Assembly: GCA_037384065.1 (NCBI GenBank)
Contig: JARROJ010000083.1
Coordinates: 1 to 8,563, forward strand
Direction of reading: 5' to 3'
DNA length: 8,563 nucleotides
Origin: JABDPF01 sp037384065
Lineage (GTDB): Bacteria > Pseudomonadota > Gammaproteobacteria > Xanthomonadales > SZUA-36
Shown here one piece after another: positions 1 to 6,147 of the stretch (positions are counted from its first letter, which is position 1; each line of letters begins with the position of its first letter). Both the position numbers and the translations under genes were made by a program. Below the pieces are notes generated by a model. That model had not been told where the DNA came from and searched no databases. It worked only from the letters and a program-made list of their open reading frames with translations.

Positions 1-756
1 CAGTTCGTCATCGTGCGGGTGCGCGAAGGCGGCGAACGCATTCCGCTGACCATCACCGACTACGACCGCGAGACCGGCCTGCTGACGATCGTCGTGCAGG
101 AAGTCGGCGCGACCACGCGGCGCCTGGGCGAACTGGGCGAGGGTGACGAAATCCTCGACATGGTCGGGCCGCTGGGCGAAGCGCCGGAGATCCCGAGTGG
201 CGGCCACATCGTCGGCGTCGGCGGCGGCTACGGCTCCGCCGCGCTGCTGTGCCTGATGCGCGAACTGCGCGACCGCGGGGAAAAAACCACCATCATCATC
301 GGCGCCCGGGAGAAGGATCTGCTGATCCTCGCGGACGAACTCGCCGAGTTGACCGACAATCTCGAGATCTGCACCGACGACGGCTCGGCAGGATTCAAGG
401 GCTTCGTTACCGAGCGGCTGCAGCAGATGATCGACGGCGGCCCGCCGGGCTATCCCGATTTCGTGATTTCCATCGGCCCGATGCCGATGATGCGCGCGGT
501 AGAGAAAACCACCCGGGCCGCCAACGTGGCCTGCACGGCGTCGCTCGACCCCCTGATGATCGACGGCACCGGGATGTGCGGCGGCTGCCGCGTAACCGTC
601 GGCGGCAAGACCCGGTTCGCCTGCGTCGACGGCCCGTTTTTCGATGCCCACGAGGTGGATTTCGACGAGGCCGTCGCGCGCAGCAAGATGTACGTTAAGG
701 AAGAACAGATCGCGGCCGAGTGCCAGCGGGCCGCGCATCGAGAGGAGGCCGCCTGA
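1..756 (+). CDS. nfnA: NfnA-like ferredoxin-NADP+ reductase alpha subunit (SudB type), 5' end outside window
   Basis: The reading frame is open from the first base, so the N-terminus lies upstream; 251 codons are visible of a family that is usually about 280 residues. The protein is a ferredoxin reductase-like FAD/NAD-binding subunit of the NfnA / sulfide dehydrogenase beta / dihydroorotate dehydrogenase electron-transfer (PyrK) family. Seen: the FAD barrel end, a nucleotide-binding GVGGGYGSAA stretch (bases about 202-231), and a C-terminal [2Fe-2S] site in DGTGMCGGC followed by FACVDGP, with cysteine codons at 577, 586 and 622. In characterised NfnA proteins the cluster is held by three Cys and an Asp, and an Asp codon sits suitably at 562. 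With the downstream NfnB it should form a cytoplasmic heterodimer moving electrons between NAD(P)H and ferredoxin, possibly by flavin-based bifurcation. Sulfide dehydrogenase activity is an alternative that sequence alone does not exclude. Stop TGA at 754-756 overlaps the nfnB start. Confidence 0.88.
   Translation, partial: QFVIVRVREGGERIPLTITDYDRETGLLTIVVQEVGATTRRLGELGEGDEILDMVGPLGEAPEIPSGGHIVGVGGGYGSAALLCLMRELRDRGEKTTIIIGAREKDLLILADELAELTDNLEICTDDGSAGFKGFVTERLQQMIDGGPPGYPDFVISIGPMPMMRAVEKTTRAANVACTASLDPLMIDGTGMCGGCRVTVGGKTRFACVDGPFFDAHEVDFDEAVARSKMYVKEEQIAAECQRAAHREEAA
743..748 (+). promoter_or_regulatory. Ribosome binding site of nfnB
   Basis: A perfect AGGAGG ends seven bases before the ATG at 756, inside the last codons of nfnA. 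It decides the start of nfnB: an in-frame alternative at 720 would add 12 residues unlike the family and has no comparable site. The overlap of the upstream TGA with this ATG also indicates translational coupling. Confidence 0.8.
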
Positions 757-2153
757 TGCCTGTCAAACGCGCTGAAAAGACCCCGATGCCCGTGCGCGAC
801 CCCAACGTTCGCGCCCATGATTTCAAGGAAGTCAACGAGGGTTACTGCTTTGCGCACGCGATGTTCGAGGCCGAGCGCTGCCTGCGCTGCCAGGACCCGG
901 TGTGCGTGGAGGGTTGCCCGGTGCGGGTGCCGATCGCCGAGTTCATGCACGCGGTCGCGGTCAACGACCTGCCCAAGGCCGCCGAGTTACTGCGTTCGGC
1001 CAATCCGCTGGCCGCGATCTGCGGCCGCGTTTGCCCGCAGGAGGCGCAGTGCGAGAAGAACTGCCACATGACGACGCGTTTCGGCCCGGTCGCCATCGGC
1101 CACCTCGAGCGATACGTGTCGGACTGGGAGATGTCCCAGCCGCAGAGCGATGAAGTGAAGGAGCCGTGGCGCAAGGAGAAGATCGCGGTCATCGGTTCCG
1201 GCCCGTCGGGCCTGGTCTGCGCCGGCGAACTGGCGCGCATGGGCTACCCGGTCACGGTGTACGAGGCCCTGCATGCCCCGGGCGGCGTGCTGCGCTACGG
1301 CATTCCCGAGTTCCGCCTGCCGAACACCATTCTCGACTGGGAAATCAAGCAGCTCGAGCGCCTCGGCGTCACCTTCGTCAACAACGTGATCATCGGCAAG
1401 ACGCTGACGATGGACGAACTGTTCAAGGAATACGGCTATGCCGCGGTCTTCATCGGCACCGGCGCCGGCCTGCCCAAGTTCATGAACATCCCGGGCGAGA
1501 GCCTCAACGGCGTCTACTCGGCCAACGAGTTCCTGACCCGCATCAACCTGATGCAGGCGTTCGAGTTCCCGCGCGCCGAGACGCCGCTCAAGGTCGGCAA
1601 GCGGGTGGCCGTGATCGGCTCGGGCAACACCGCGATGGACGCCGTGCGTTCCGCTATGCGGCTGGGCGCGGAGCAGGCCATGGTGGTCTACCGTCGCAGC
1701 GAAAACGAGATGACCGCGCGCATCGAGGAATACGAGCACGCGATCGAGGAGGGCGTCGAGTTCCACTGGCTGACCAACCCGGTCGAGGTGCTGGGCGAGG
1801 ACGGCTGGGTCACCGGCCTGAAGTGCGTGAAGATGAAACTCGGCGAACCGGACGAATCCGGCCGCGCGCGCCCGATCCCGATCGAGGGTTCGGAATTCAT
1901 TTTCCCGGTGGACAATGTCGTGCTGGCGATCGGCACGCGGCCGAACCCGCTGCTGGTGAAATCGACGCCGGGCCTGAAAACCCATTCCTGGGGCGGTCTG
2001 CTGGTCGACGAGCGCGAGGTCGAGACCACGGTGCACCGCGTCTATGCCGGCGGCGACGCCGTGACCGGCGCGGCGACGGTAATCCTGGCCGCGGGCGCGG
2101 GCAAGCGCGCGGCCGAGGCGATCCACCACGACATCGAAGCCGAGGCCGCCTGA
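756..2153 (+). CDS. nfnB: NfnB-like NADPH-dependent ferredoxin reductase beta subunit (GltD / glutamate synthase small-chain family)
   Basis: A 465-residue flavoprotein of the family shared by NfnB, sulfide dehydrogenase alpha and the glutamate synthase small chain. Seen: an N-terminal domain with eight cysteines for two [4Fe-4S] clusters (C42, C45, C50, C54 and C89, C93, C99, C103); an FAD-binding GSGPSG at 147-152; an NADPH-binding GSGNTA at 288-293; and a C-terminal flavin contact YAGGDAVTGAATV at 430-442. The length is normal and no ligand is missing. The ATG at 756 is chosen because of the AGGAGG before it and the family-like start. The gene overlaps nfnA by one base (ATG at 756, stop ending at 756), so the two are made together as a heterodimer. 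The presence of the NfnA partner and the lack of a large glutamate synthase gene here favour an Nfn/Sud role over glutamate synthesis. Direction of electron flow and the true acceptor cannot be told from sequence. Confidence 0.9.
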   Translation: MPVKRAEKTPMPVRDPNVRAHDFKEVNEGYCFAHAMFEAERCLRCQDPVCVEGCPVRVPIAEFMHAVAVNDLPKAAELLRSANPLAAICGRVCPQEAQCEKNCHMTTRFGPVAIGHLERYVSDWEMSQPQSDEVKEPWRKEKIAVIGSGPSGLVCAGELARMGYPVTVYEALHAPGGVLRYGIPEFRLPNTILDWEIKQLERLGVTFVNNVIIGKTLTMDELFKEYGYAAVFIGTGAGLPKFMNIPGESLNGVYSANEFLTRINLMQAFEFPRAETPLKVGKRVAVIGSGNTAMDAVRSAMRLGAEQAMVVYRRSENEMTARIEEYEHAIEEGVEFHWLTNPVEVLGEDGWVTGLKCVKMKLGEPDESGRARPIPIEGSEFIFPVDNVVLAIGTRPNPLLVKSTPGLKTHSWGGLLVDEREVETTVHRVYAGGDAVTGAATVILAAGAGKRAAEAIHHDIEAEAA

Positions 2154-2184
2154 CGGTCCGGCCCGCGACGTCTGCGATTCGATG

Positions 2185-2208
2185 AGGGCGGGCCTGCGGG
2201 CCCGCTCT
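2185..2208. terminator. GC-rich hairpin between convergent nfnB and carD, possible bidirectional terminator
   Basis: The left arm 2185-2193 (agggcgggc) pairs with the right arm 2200-2208 (gcccgctct) around a six-base loop, nine pairs including one G-U. It lies 31 bases after the nfnB stop and directly after the stop of the minus-strand CarD gene. No clear U tract follows on either strand, so it may act weakly, or mainly as a 3'-end stabiliser. Confidence 0.5.
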
Positions 2209-2730
2209 TCATTTCGGCGCGGTCTTCGAGCGCGGCGCGTCGCCGGCCGCGGCCTTGCGCGTGCCGCTGATCAGCCGGCGGATCTGTTCGGGGGTCTTGT
2301 TCAGCGCACAGCCCAGTTCTTCGATGAGCAGGTCCCGGGCCGTGGAAAGGTGTCGACGATCGCGCAGGGACAGGGCATCCGCCGCTTCCAGGCTGCTCAG
2401 TTCATTGACGACCTTGACGAACTCGAAAGGATCCGCGCTTTCCAGTGCGGCTTCGTGGGCGTTGGCCCGGGCTTTCCAGCCGGTTTTGGGTTTGCCGCCG
2501 CCTTTTCGGAGTTGCTCGATCAGGGCGTGCGCCTGCTCGAGGGAGATCAGTTCGCGCACGGTATCCGCGAGGTCCTCTTCGAGCAGGGTGATGGTCAGGG
2601 CGTCGCGCTCGAAATTGAGTTCCACGTAGCGCGCGGCCGGGTGACCCGGAAAGCGGCGTTCGCCGATCGATACGACTTCGCCGATTCCGTGCCGCGGGTG
2701 CAGCAGATACGCGCCGCGCTGGAGGGTCAC
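2209..2730 (-). CDS. carD: CarD/CdnL-TRCF family transcriptional regulator
   Basis: A 173-residue protein of the CarD/CdnL family, which binds the RNA polymerase beta subunit and stabilises the open complex at promoters, often rRNA and growth genes. Seen: an N-terminal Tudor-like polymerase-interaction domain (about residues 1-60) with the family signature HPRHGIGEVVSI at 11-22, and a helical C-terminal domain (about 61-155) with W85 inside TGWKARAN. A Trp at this place is the residue that wedges into the upstream edge of the transcription bubble in studied CarD proteins. A short Lys/Arg/Ala-rich tail follows. The start is GTG at 2730; no in-frame ATG lies between it and the stop of the RRM gene. 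Only five bases separate it from the upstream RRM gene, so the two are very likely co-transcribed and possibly translationally coupled. The Shine-Dalgarno is poor, which fits coupling. Family assignment is firm; target promoters are unknown. Confidence 0.88.
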   Translation of the reverse strand: MTLQRGAYLLHPRHGIGEVVSIGERRFPGHPAARYVELNFERDALTITLLEEDLADTVRELISLEQAHALIEQLRKGGGKPKTGWKARANAHEAALESADPFEFVKVVNELSSLEAADALSLRDRRHLSTARDLLIEELGCALNKTPEQIRRLISGTRKAAAGDAPRSKTAPK

Positions 2731-2735
2731 CGTGC

Positions 2736-3002
2736 TCAGCGACGTCCCCGCCGTTTGCCGCGGCCCTCTTCGAAGCGGACTTTCAGCCAGCCACCGCCAT
2801 CCAGCGCGCTGCCGTCGAGCGCGGTCTGTGCGGCCCGGGCCTCATGGCCTTCCATTTCAATGAAGCCGAAGCCCTTGCAGGTACCGGAAAAGATATCCAT
2901 GGCCAGGTCGATCGATCGAACGGTGCCGTAGGCGGCGAAAAGATTGCGGACGGAGGTTTCGCTGGCGTCCGGCGGCAGGTTGCCGACGAAAAGTTTTTTC
3001 AT
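2736..3002 (-). CDS. Single-RRM RNA-binding protein
   Basis: An 88-residue protein consisting of one RNA recognition motif and a basic tail. Seen: RNP2 LFVGNL at 4-9, RNP1 KGFGFIEM at 43-50, with the RNA-stacking aromatics F5, F45 and F47 in place; the last RNP1 position is Met where Phe/Tyr is usual. The tail, residues 78-88, is almost only Glu, Gly, Arg and Lys (GRGKRRGRR). Small bacterial RRM proteins of this kind occur in cyanobacteria and many proteobacteria and are linked to cold or stress, but their RNA targets are mostly unknown. Start ATG at 3002 has GGGAG (3010-3014) seven bases upstream. It lies downstream of the cold-shock gene and its terminator, and five bases before carD, so it forms a two-gene unit with carD. 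RNA binding is safe; specific function is not inferable. Confidence 0.88.
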   Translation of the reverse strand: MKKLFVGNLPPDASETSVRNLFAAYGTVRSIDLAMDIFSGTCKGFGFIEMEGHEARAAQTALDGSALDGGGWLKVRFEEGRGKRRGRR

Positions 3003-3033
3003 GACCGGGCTCCCAGGCGTTTTTTTCGTGCGG

Positions 3034-3066
3034 AAAAAAAGATCCCCGCACGGTGGCGGGGATCTT
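3034..3066 (-). terminator. Intrinsic terminator of the cold-shock protein gene
   Basis: On the minus strand an 11-pair stem (3066-3056 with 3049-3039, core GATCCCCGC/GCGGGGATC, six-base loop) is followed by seven T at 3040-3034, some of which overlap the stem base. It begins 22 bases after the cold-shock stop codon. This is a textbook Rho-independent terminator, and it stands between the cold-shock gene and the RRM-CarD pair. Confidence 0.9.
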
Positions 3067-3088
3067 CGAAACTAAGGCGTTGAGACGC

Positions 3089-3292
3089 TTACGCCGGTAC
3101 GACGTTGGTTGCCTGCGGGCCCTTTGCTCCATCTTCGACCGTAAACGTCACGGACTGACCTTCAGTCAGCACCTTGAAGCCGTCGGCCTGGATCGATGAA
3201 AAGTGGACGAATACGTCCTTGCCGCCGTCCGACGGCGAGATGAAACCGAATCCCTTGGATTCGTTGAACCACTTCACGGTTCCTGTCGTCAT
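3089..3292 (-). CDS. Cold-shock domain protein (CspA family)
   Basis: A 67-residue cold-shock protein: one OB-fold that binds single-stranded RNA and DNA and melts RNA secondary structure. Seen: the opening MTTGTVKWFNESKGFGFI, with RNP1-type KGFGFI at 13-18, RNP2-type VFVHF at 27-31, then FSSIQADGFKVL and the C-terminal GPQATNVVPA. Length and all nucleic-acid contacts are normal. The start at 3292 matches the family; an in-frame ATG at 3313 would add seven residues and would swallow the AGAGGT ribosome site. The gene is preceded by an AT-rich leader and followed by a strong terminator, so it is mostly monocistronic. Whether it is cold-induced or one of the constitutive paralogues cannot be told. 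Confidence 0.95.
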   Translation of the reverse strand: MTTGTVKWFNESKGFGFISPSDGGKDVFVHFSSIQADGFKVLTEGQSVTFTVEDGAKGPQATNVVPA

Positions 3293-3300
3293 TGCTGTAT

Positions 3301-3306
3301 ACCTCT
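3301..3306 (-). promoter_or_regulatory. Ribosome binding site of the cold-shock gene
   Basis: On the minus strand AGAGGT lies eight bases before the ATG at 3292. It supports that start over the upstream in-frame ATG at 3313. Confidence 0.65.
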
Positions 3307-3376
3307 GAAACAAGTAGTAAAAAATATTTGATTAATCGCTTATCTCAGGAAACAACAAACAGGCTATACCGAAGTA

Positions 3377-3405
3377 ATTCTCTGAAAGGTCTTTGTGATC
3401 TGCAA
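3377..3405 (-). promoter_or_regulatory. Candidate sigma70-type promoter for the cold-shock gene
   Basis: On the minus strand TTGCAG (3405-3400) and GAGAAT (3382-3377) are 17 bases apart, which would give a leader of about 75-80 bases. The boxes match the consensus only partly (three and four of six). Just upstream is an imperfect palindrome, GTAACC-GATT-GGTTGC on the minus strand (3417-3402), overlapping the -35 box, which could be an operator or chance. Confidence 0.3.
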
Positions 3406-3593
3406 CCAATCGGTTACCCGCTCCGGGGCGTCGATACGCCGTACGGTGATCGGGGATGCAGACTGTACGCGCCTGCACCCCGTAACACAAGCTATTTTTC
3501 ACCGCTGTCCGACCTGGGGTCGCCCATTGCGGCGTGACCGCCCTCGTGCGCGGCCACACGCGTCGCCGCTGTTGCCGGGCGGTCGAATCGCTT

Positions 3594-3622
3594 TTGCGGC
3601 GCTCGATGTCGCTGTGTACCAT
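3594..3622 (+). promoter_or_regulatory. Candidate sigma70-type promoter for the TolB/TPR gene
   Basis: TTGCGG at 3594-3599 and TACCAT at 3617-3622 are 17 bases apart, three and four of six matches to the consensus, with an expected transcript start about 50 bases before the ATG at 3678. Weak evidence, from spacing and position only. Confidence 0.25.
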
Positions 3623-3677
3623 TCCCTAAGTCAACCACGAACGACCGCCGCTTCATGCGAAATCCGAACGGAATGGA

Positions 3678-5429
3678 ATGACGTTTTTCAAGGAACTCAA
3701 GCGCCGAAACGTATACCGCGTCGCCGCGCTGTACATCATCGTCAGCTGGGTCGTTCTCCAGGTCGTCGAGGTTTTTACCTCGTTCCTGCCGCTGCCCGAG
3801 TGGACCGGGCGGCTCGTCTTCCTGTTGCTGCTGATCGGGTTTCCAATTGCCCTGGTGCTCGCCTGGGCGTTTGAACTGACCCCGGAGGGGTTGCGATCGG
3901 AACGCGAGGCGGAACCCGGCCCGCCGCCGCCACGCAGGCGCCGGCGTGGCGGCGACATCGTTATCTACGTCCTGCTGGCCGGCATCCTGGGCTACCTGGC
4001 CTGGCAGAGGGACTGGAGCGATCCGGCCGGGGATGCGGGGCAGGGGGACATCCGGTCGCTGGTGGTGCTGCCATTCGAGGAACGGATGAACGACCCGGAC
4101 CAGTCCTGGTTCGCGGCCGGCATGCTCGATTCGCTGATCGGCGAACTGTCGAAAATCGAGGCCCTGCACGTGATCTCGCGGACTTCGGCGATGCGTTACG
4201 AGGACTCGCGGAAATCGATACCGGAAATCGCGCGCGAACTCGGGGTGGATGCCGTGGTCGAGGGCTCGGTAATGCGGGACGGGGAGACGGTGCGTATCAG
4301 CGTGCAGTTGATCGAAGCCGCGCCCGATCGTCTGATCTGGAGTGCCAGCTTCGACCGGGAGTTGAGCGATATCCTGGCCTTGTACCGCGAGGTGACGCGG
4401 GAGATCGCGCGGCAGGTGCGGGTCACCCTGACTCCGGCCGAGCGGGCCCAAATGGAGGCCTGGTCCGAGGTCGATCCGCAGGTCTACGAGTGGTTCCTGG
4501 AAGGCCGTTTTCTGTGCGACAACTGGAGCCCGCTGGAGATGGAGCGCGGTATTCGCTTGCTGGAAAAGGCGATCGAACGTGATCCCGGTTACGCTCCGGC
4601 GCATGCCCGGCTGGCGCTGTGCCTCCAGTACGCCGCGTTTTTCAACTACGTCGACCCGCTGGACATTCTCGATCGCTCGCACCGGGCGGCCGAGACGGCC
4701 GTGGAGCTCGACGATTCCCTGGCCGAGGCGCATGTCGCCCGCGCCGGCGTCGAATATTACCTCGAGTTCAATCCGCGCGCGGCGCTCGAGTCGCTGAACC
4801 GCGCGCTCGAGCTGGAGCCGGCGAACGTGCGGGCATTGATGCATGCTTCGTGGTTGCTGGGTGAAGCCGGGCATTTCGCCGAGGCCATCGAGCTGAACCT
4901 GAAAGCCGTCGAACTCGATCCGATGTCGATGATCGTCGCGCACGCCCTGGCCCAGGCCTACTATCTGGGGCGCGATTTCGAGCAGGCCATCGAACAGACG
5001 GAGAAGGCCCTTTCGCTCGATCGCAACGATCCTTCGGTGCATTACTTCCTGGCCCTGCCGAACGATCAACTGGGACGATTCGATGCGTCCCGTAAAAGCT
5101 ATGAACGGGCGATCGAGTTGTCCGGCGGCGCGCCGCTGTACCGGGCGGGGCTCGCCTATTCAAGGGCCCGGGCCGGGGAACCGCAGGAGGCCGAACGGAT
5201 CCTCGAAACGTTGCGCGACGATCCACGCACGGCGGCCTTTGATATCGCGTTGGTGCTTTTGGGGCTCGGTCGGCTCGAGGAAGCGCTGAGCTGGCTCGAG
5301 AACGCCTACGAATCGCGCGACAGCCAGGTCATTTACATCAATACGGACGCGCGTTTCGACCCGCTGCGGGACGCGCCGCGTTTCAAACGCCTGCTCGATC
5401 GGTTCGATTATCCACCGGCCCGACGGTAA
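3678..5429 (+). CDS. Membrane-anchored TolB-like (FlgO-type) domain and tetratricopeptide repeat protein
   Basis: A 583-residue protein with no enzyme domain that I recognise. Seen in order: an N-terminal amphipathic, basic stretch FFKELKRRNVYRVAA, two membrane helices (about 16-36 and 44-64), a Pro/Arg-rich linker (80-90, with five Pro/Arg runs), a third membrane helix (about 93-109), a TolB-like/FlgO-like alpha-beta domain (about 125-250, opening with SLVVLPFEE and containing ARELGVDAVVEGSV), and TPR-type helical repeats (about 285-545). The C-terminus FDPLRDAPRFKRLLDRF is a conserved end of this protein class. Such proteins are multicopy in some gammaproteobacteria, where the N-terminal module is also found before adenylate cyclase or winged-helix domains. 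A scaffolding or signalling role at the inner membrane is an inference; three helices would put the TolB/TPR part in the periplasm if the N-terminus is cytoplasmic, as its positive charges suggest. Start ATG at 3678 is family-like; the ribosome site is weak. Confidence 0.85.
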   Translation: MTFFKELKRRNVYRVAALYIIVSWVVLQVVEVFTSFLPLPEWTGRLVFLLLLIGFPIALVLAWAFELTPEGLRSEREAEPGPPPPRRRRRGGDIVIYVLLAGILGYLAWQRDWSDPAGDAGQGDIRSLVVLPFEERMNDPDQSWFAAGMLDSLIGELSKIEALHVISRTSAMRYEDSRKSIPEIARELGVDAVVEGSVMRDGETVRISVQLIEAAPDRLIWSASFDRELSDILALYREVTREIARQVRVTLTPAERAQMEAWSEVDPQVYEWFLEGRFLCDNWSPLEMERGIRLLEKAIERDPGYAPAHARLALCLQYAAFFNYVDPLDILDRSHRAAETAVELDDSLAEAHVARAGVEYYLEFNPRAALESLNRALELEPANVRALMHASWLLGEAGHFAEAIELNLKAVELDPMSMIVAHALAQAYYLGRDFEQAIEQTEKALSLDRNDPSVHYFLALPNDQLGRFDASRKSYERAIELSGGAPLYRAGLAYSRARAGEPQEAERILETLRDDPRTAAFDIALVLLGLGRLEEALSWLENAYESRDSQVIYINTDARFDPLRDAPRFKRLLDRFDYPPARR

Positions 5430-5441
5430 GCACGACGCGCA

Positions 5442-6131
5442 TCAGGCGACGACGCCGAACCATCGACCGACGGCCGCGGTGATCGCCATGGCCAGCGCGC
5501 CCCAGAGCACGATCCGGGCCGTGGCCCGCCAGGTGCCGGCGCCGCCGACCCGCGCCGACAGGATGCCGAGCAGCACCAGCGCGGCCAGCGAGGCGATTGC
5601 GACCGATTCGACGATGCGACCGGCGGGCGCCAGAAACACCGCGGCCAGCGGCAGGGCCGCGCCGATCCCGAACGTGGCCGCCGAAGCCAGTGCCGCCTGG
5701 AGCGGGCGCGCCGACAGCTGGTCGGAAATGCCGAGTTCGTCGCGTGCGTGCGCCGCCAGCGCGTCGTGGTCCATCAGTTTTTCGGCCACCTGGCGGGCCA
5801 GGTCCGCATCCAGGCCGCGCTGCTGGTAGATCATCGCGAGTTCGCGAATTTCATGTTCCTCGTTTTCTTCCAGTTCGACGCGCTCGCGTTCGAGATCGGC
5901 GTGCTCGGTATCGGCCTGCGAGCTGACCGAGACGTACTCTCCGGCGGCCATGGACATGGCGCCTGCGACGAGGCCGGCGATGCCGGTGAGCAGGACGGCG
6001 GAGCGGTCGATCGACGCCGCGGCGACGCCGACCACCAGGCTGGCGGTCGAGACGATGCCGTCATTGGCGCCCAGCACGGCCGCGCGCAGCCAGCCGGCGT
6101 GGTGAATGCGGTGGTGTGATTCGTAAGCCAT
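5442..6131 (-). CDS. VIT1/CCC1 family Fe2+/Mn2+ transporter
   Basis: A 229-residue integral membrane protein of the VIT family, which exports or stores ferrous iron and manganese by proton antiport in plants, yeast and bacteria. Seen: five predicted membrane helices (about 16-40, 44-68, 146-168, 174-193, 205-225); the family motif GANDGIVST at 21-29 with the membrane Asp D24; AGAMSMAAGEYVSVSSQ at 56-72 with the metal-path Met and Glu residues; and, between helices 2 and 3, an acidic cytoplasmic helical domain (about 73-140) rich in Glu, where VIT proteins bind metal. The length is normal for bacterial members. It starts 16 bases after the stop of a zinc-ribbon gene and has no clear Shine-Dalgarno, so it probably depends on that gene's translation. 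Its stop is 12 bases from the convergent TolB/TPR stop. Iron versus manganese preference is not readable. Confidence 0.92.
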   Translation of the reverse strand: MAYESHHRIHHAGWLRAAVLGANDGIVSTASLVVGVAAASIDRSAVLLTGIAGLVAGAMSMAAGEYVSVSSQADTEHADLERERVELEENEEHEIRELAMIYQQRGLDADLARQVAEKLMDHDALAAHARDELGISDQLSARPLQAALASAATFGIGAALPLAAVFLAPAGRIVESVAIASLAALVLLGILSARVGGAGTWRATARIVLWGALAMAITAAVGRWFGVVA

Positions 6132-6147
6132 TTTTCGGTGTCGGCCG

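Larger units (their letters stand above)
3293..3677. other. Divergent intergenic region between the cold-shock and TolB/TPR genes
   Basis: These 385 bases separate two divergent genes. The part next to the cold-shock gene (about 3300-3400) is clearly AT-rich against the surroundings and contains its leader and a candidate promoter. The rest returns to normal GC and holds a small perfect hairpin at 3427-3440 (GGCGT-CGAT-ACGCC) and a candidate promoter for the downstream gene. Open frames crossing it resemble no family I recognise, and I see no tRNA or structured RNA I can name. Confidence 0.6.

Noticed and set aside
720..755. An upstream start for nfnB at 720, adding 12 residues.
   Set aside because: The perfect AGGAGG at 743-748 and the family-like N-terminus both support the ATG at 756.
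987..2129. A 380-codon minus-strand open frame opposite nfnB.
   Set aside because: It is a shadow of the nfnB frame, which contains both iron-sulfur and nucleotide-binding motifs; no motif appears in the shadow.
2905..2920. A tandem GATC-type repeat (tcgatcgatcga) considered as an operator or methylation cluster.
   Set aside because: It lies inside the RRM coding region, is short, and is explained by codon use.
2182..2931. A plus-strand open frame opposite carD and the RRM gene.
   Set aside because: It spans two well-supported minus-strand genes and the gap between them, with low-complexity content and no family resemblance.
3292..3622. Short open frames in the intergenic region, on both strands (for example 3292-3537 plus and 3332-3622 minus).
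   Set aside because: They have no convincing ribosome sites, codon use differs from the genes around them, and no motif is recognisable.
3492..5069. A 525-codon minus-strand open frame opposite the TolB/TPR gene.
   Set aside because: The opposite strand encodes clear membrane helices and TPRs; this frame has a Gln/Arg/His-rich, domain-free sequence and arises from GC-rich third positions.
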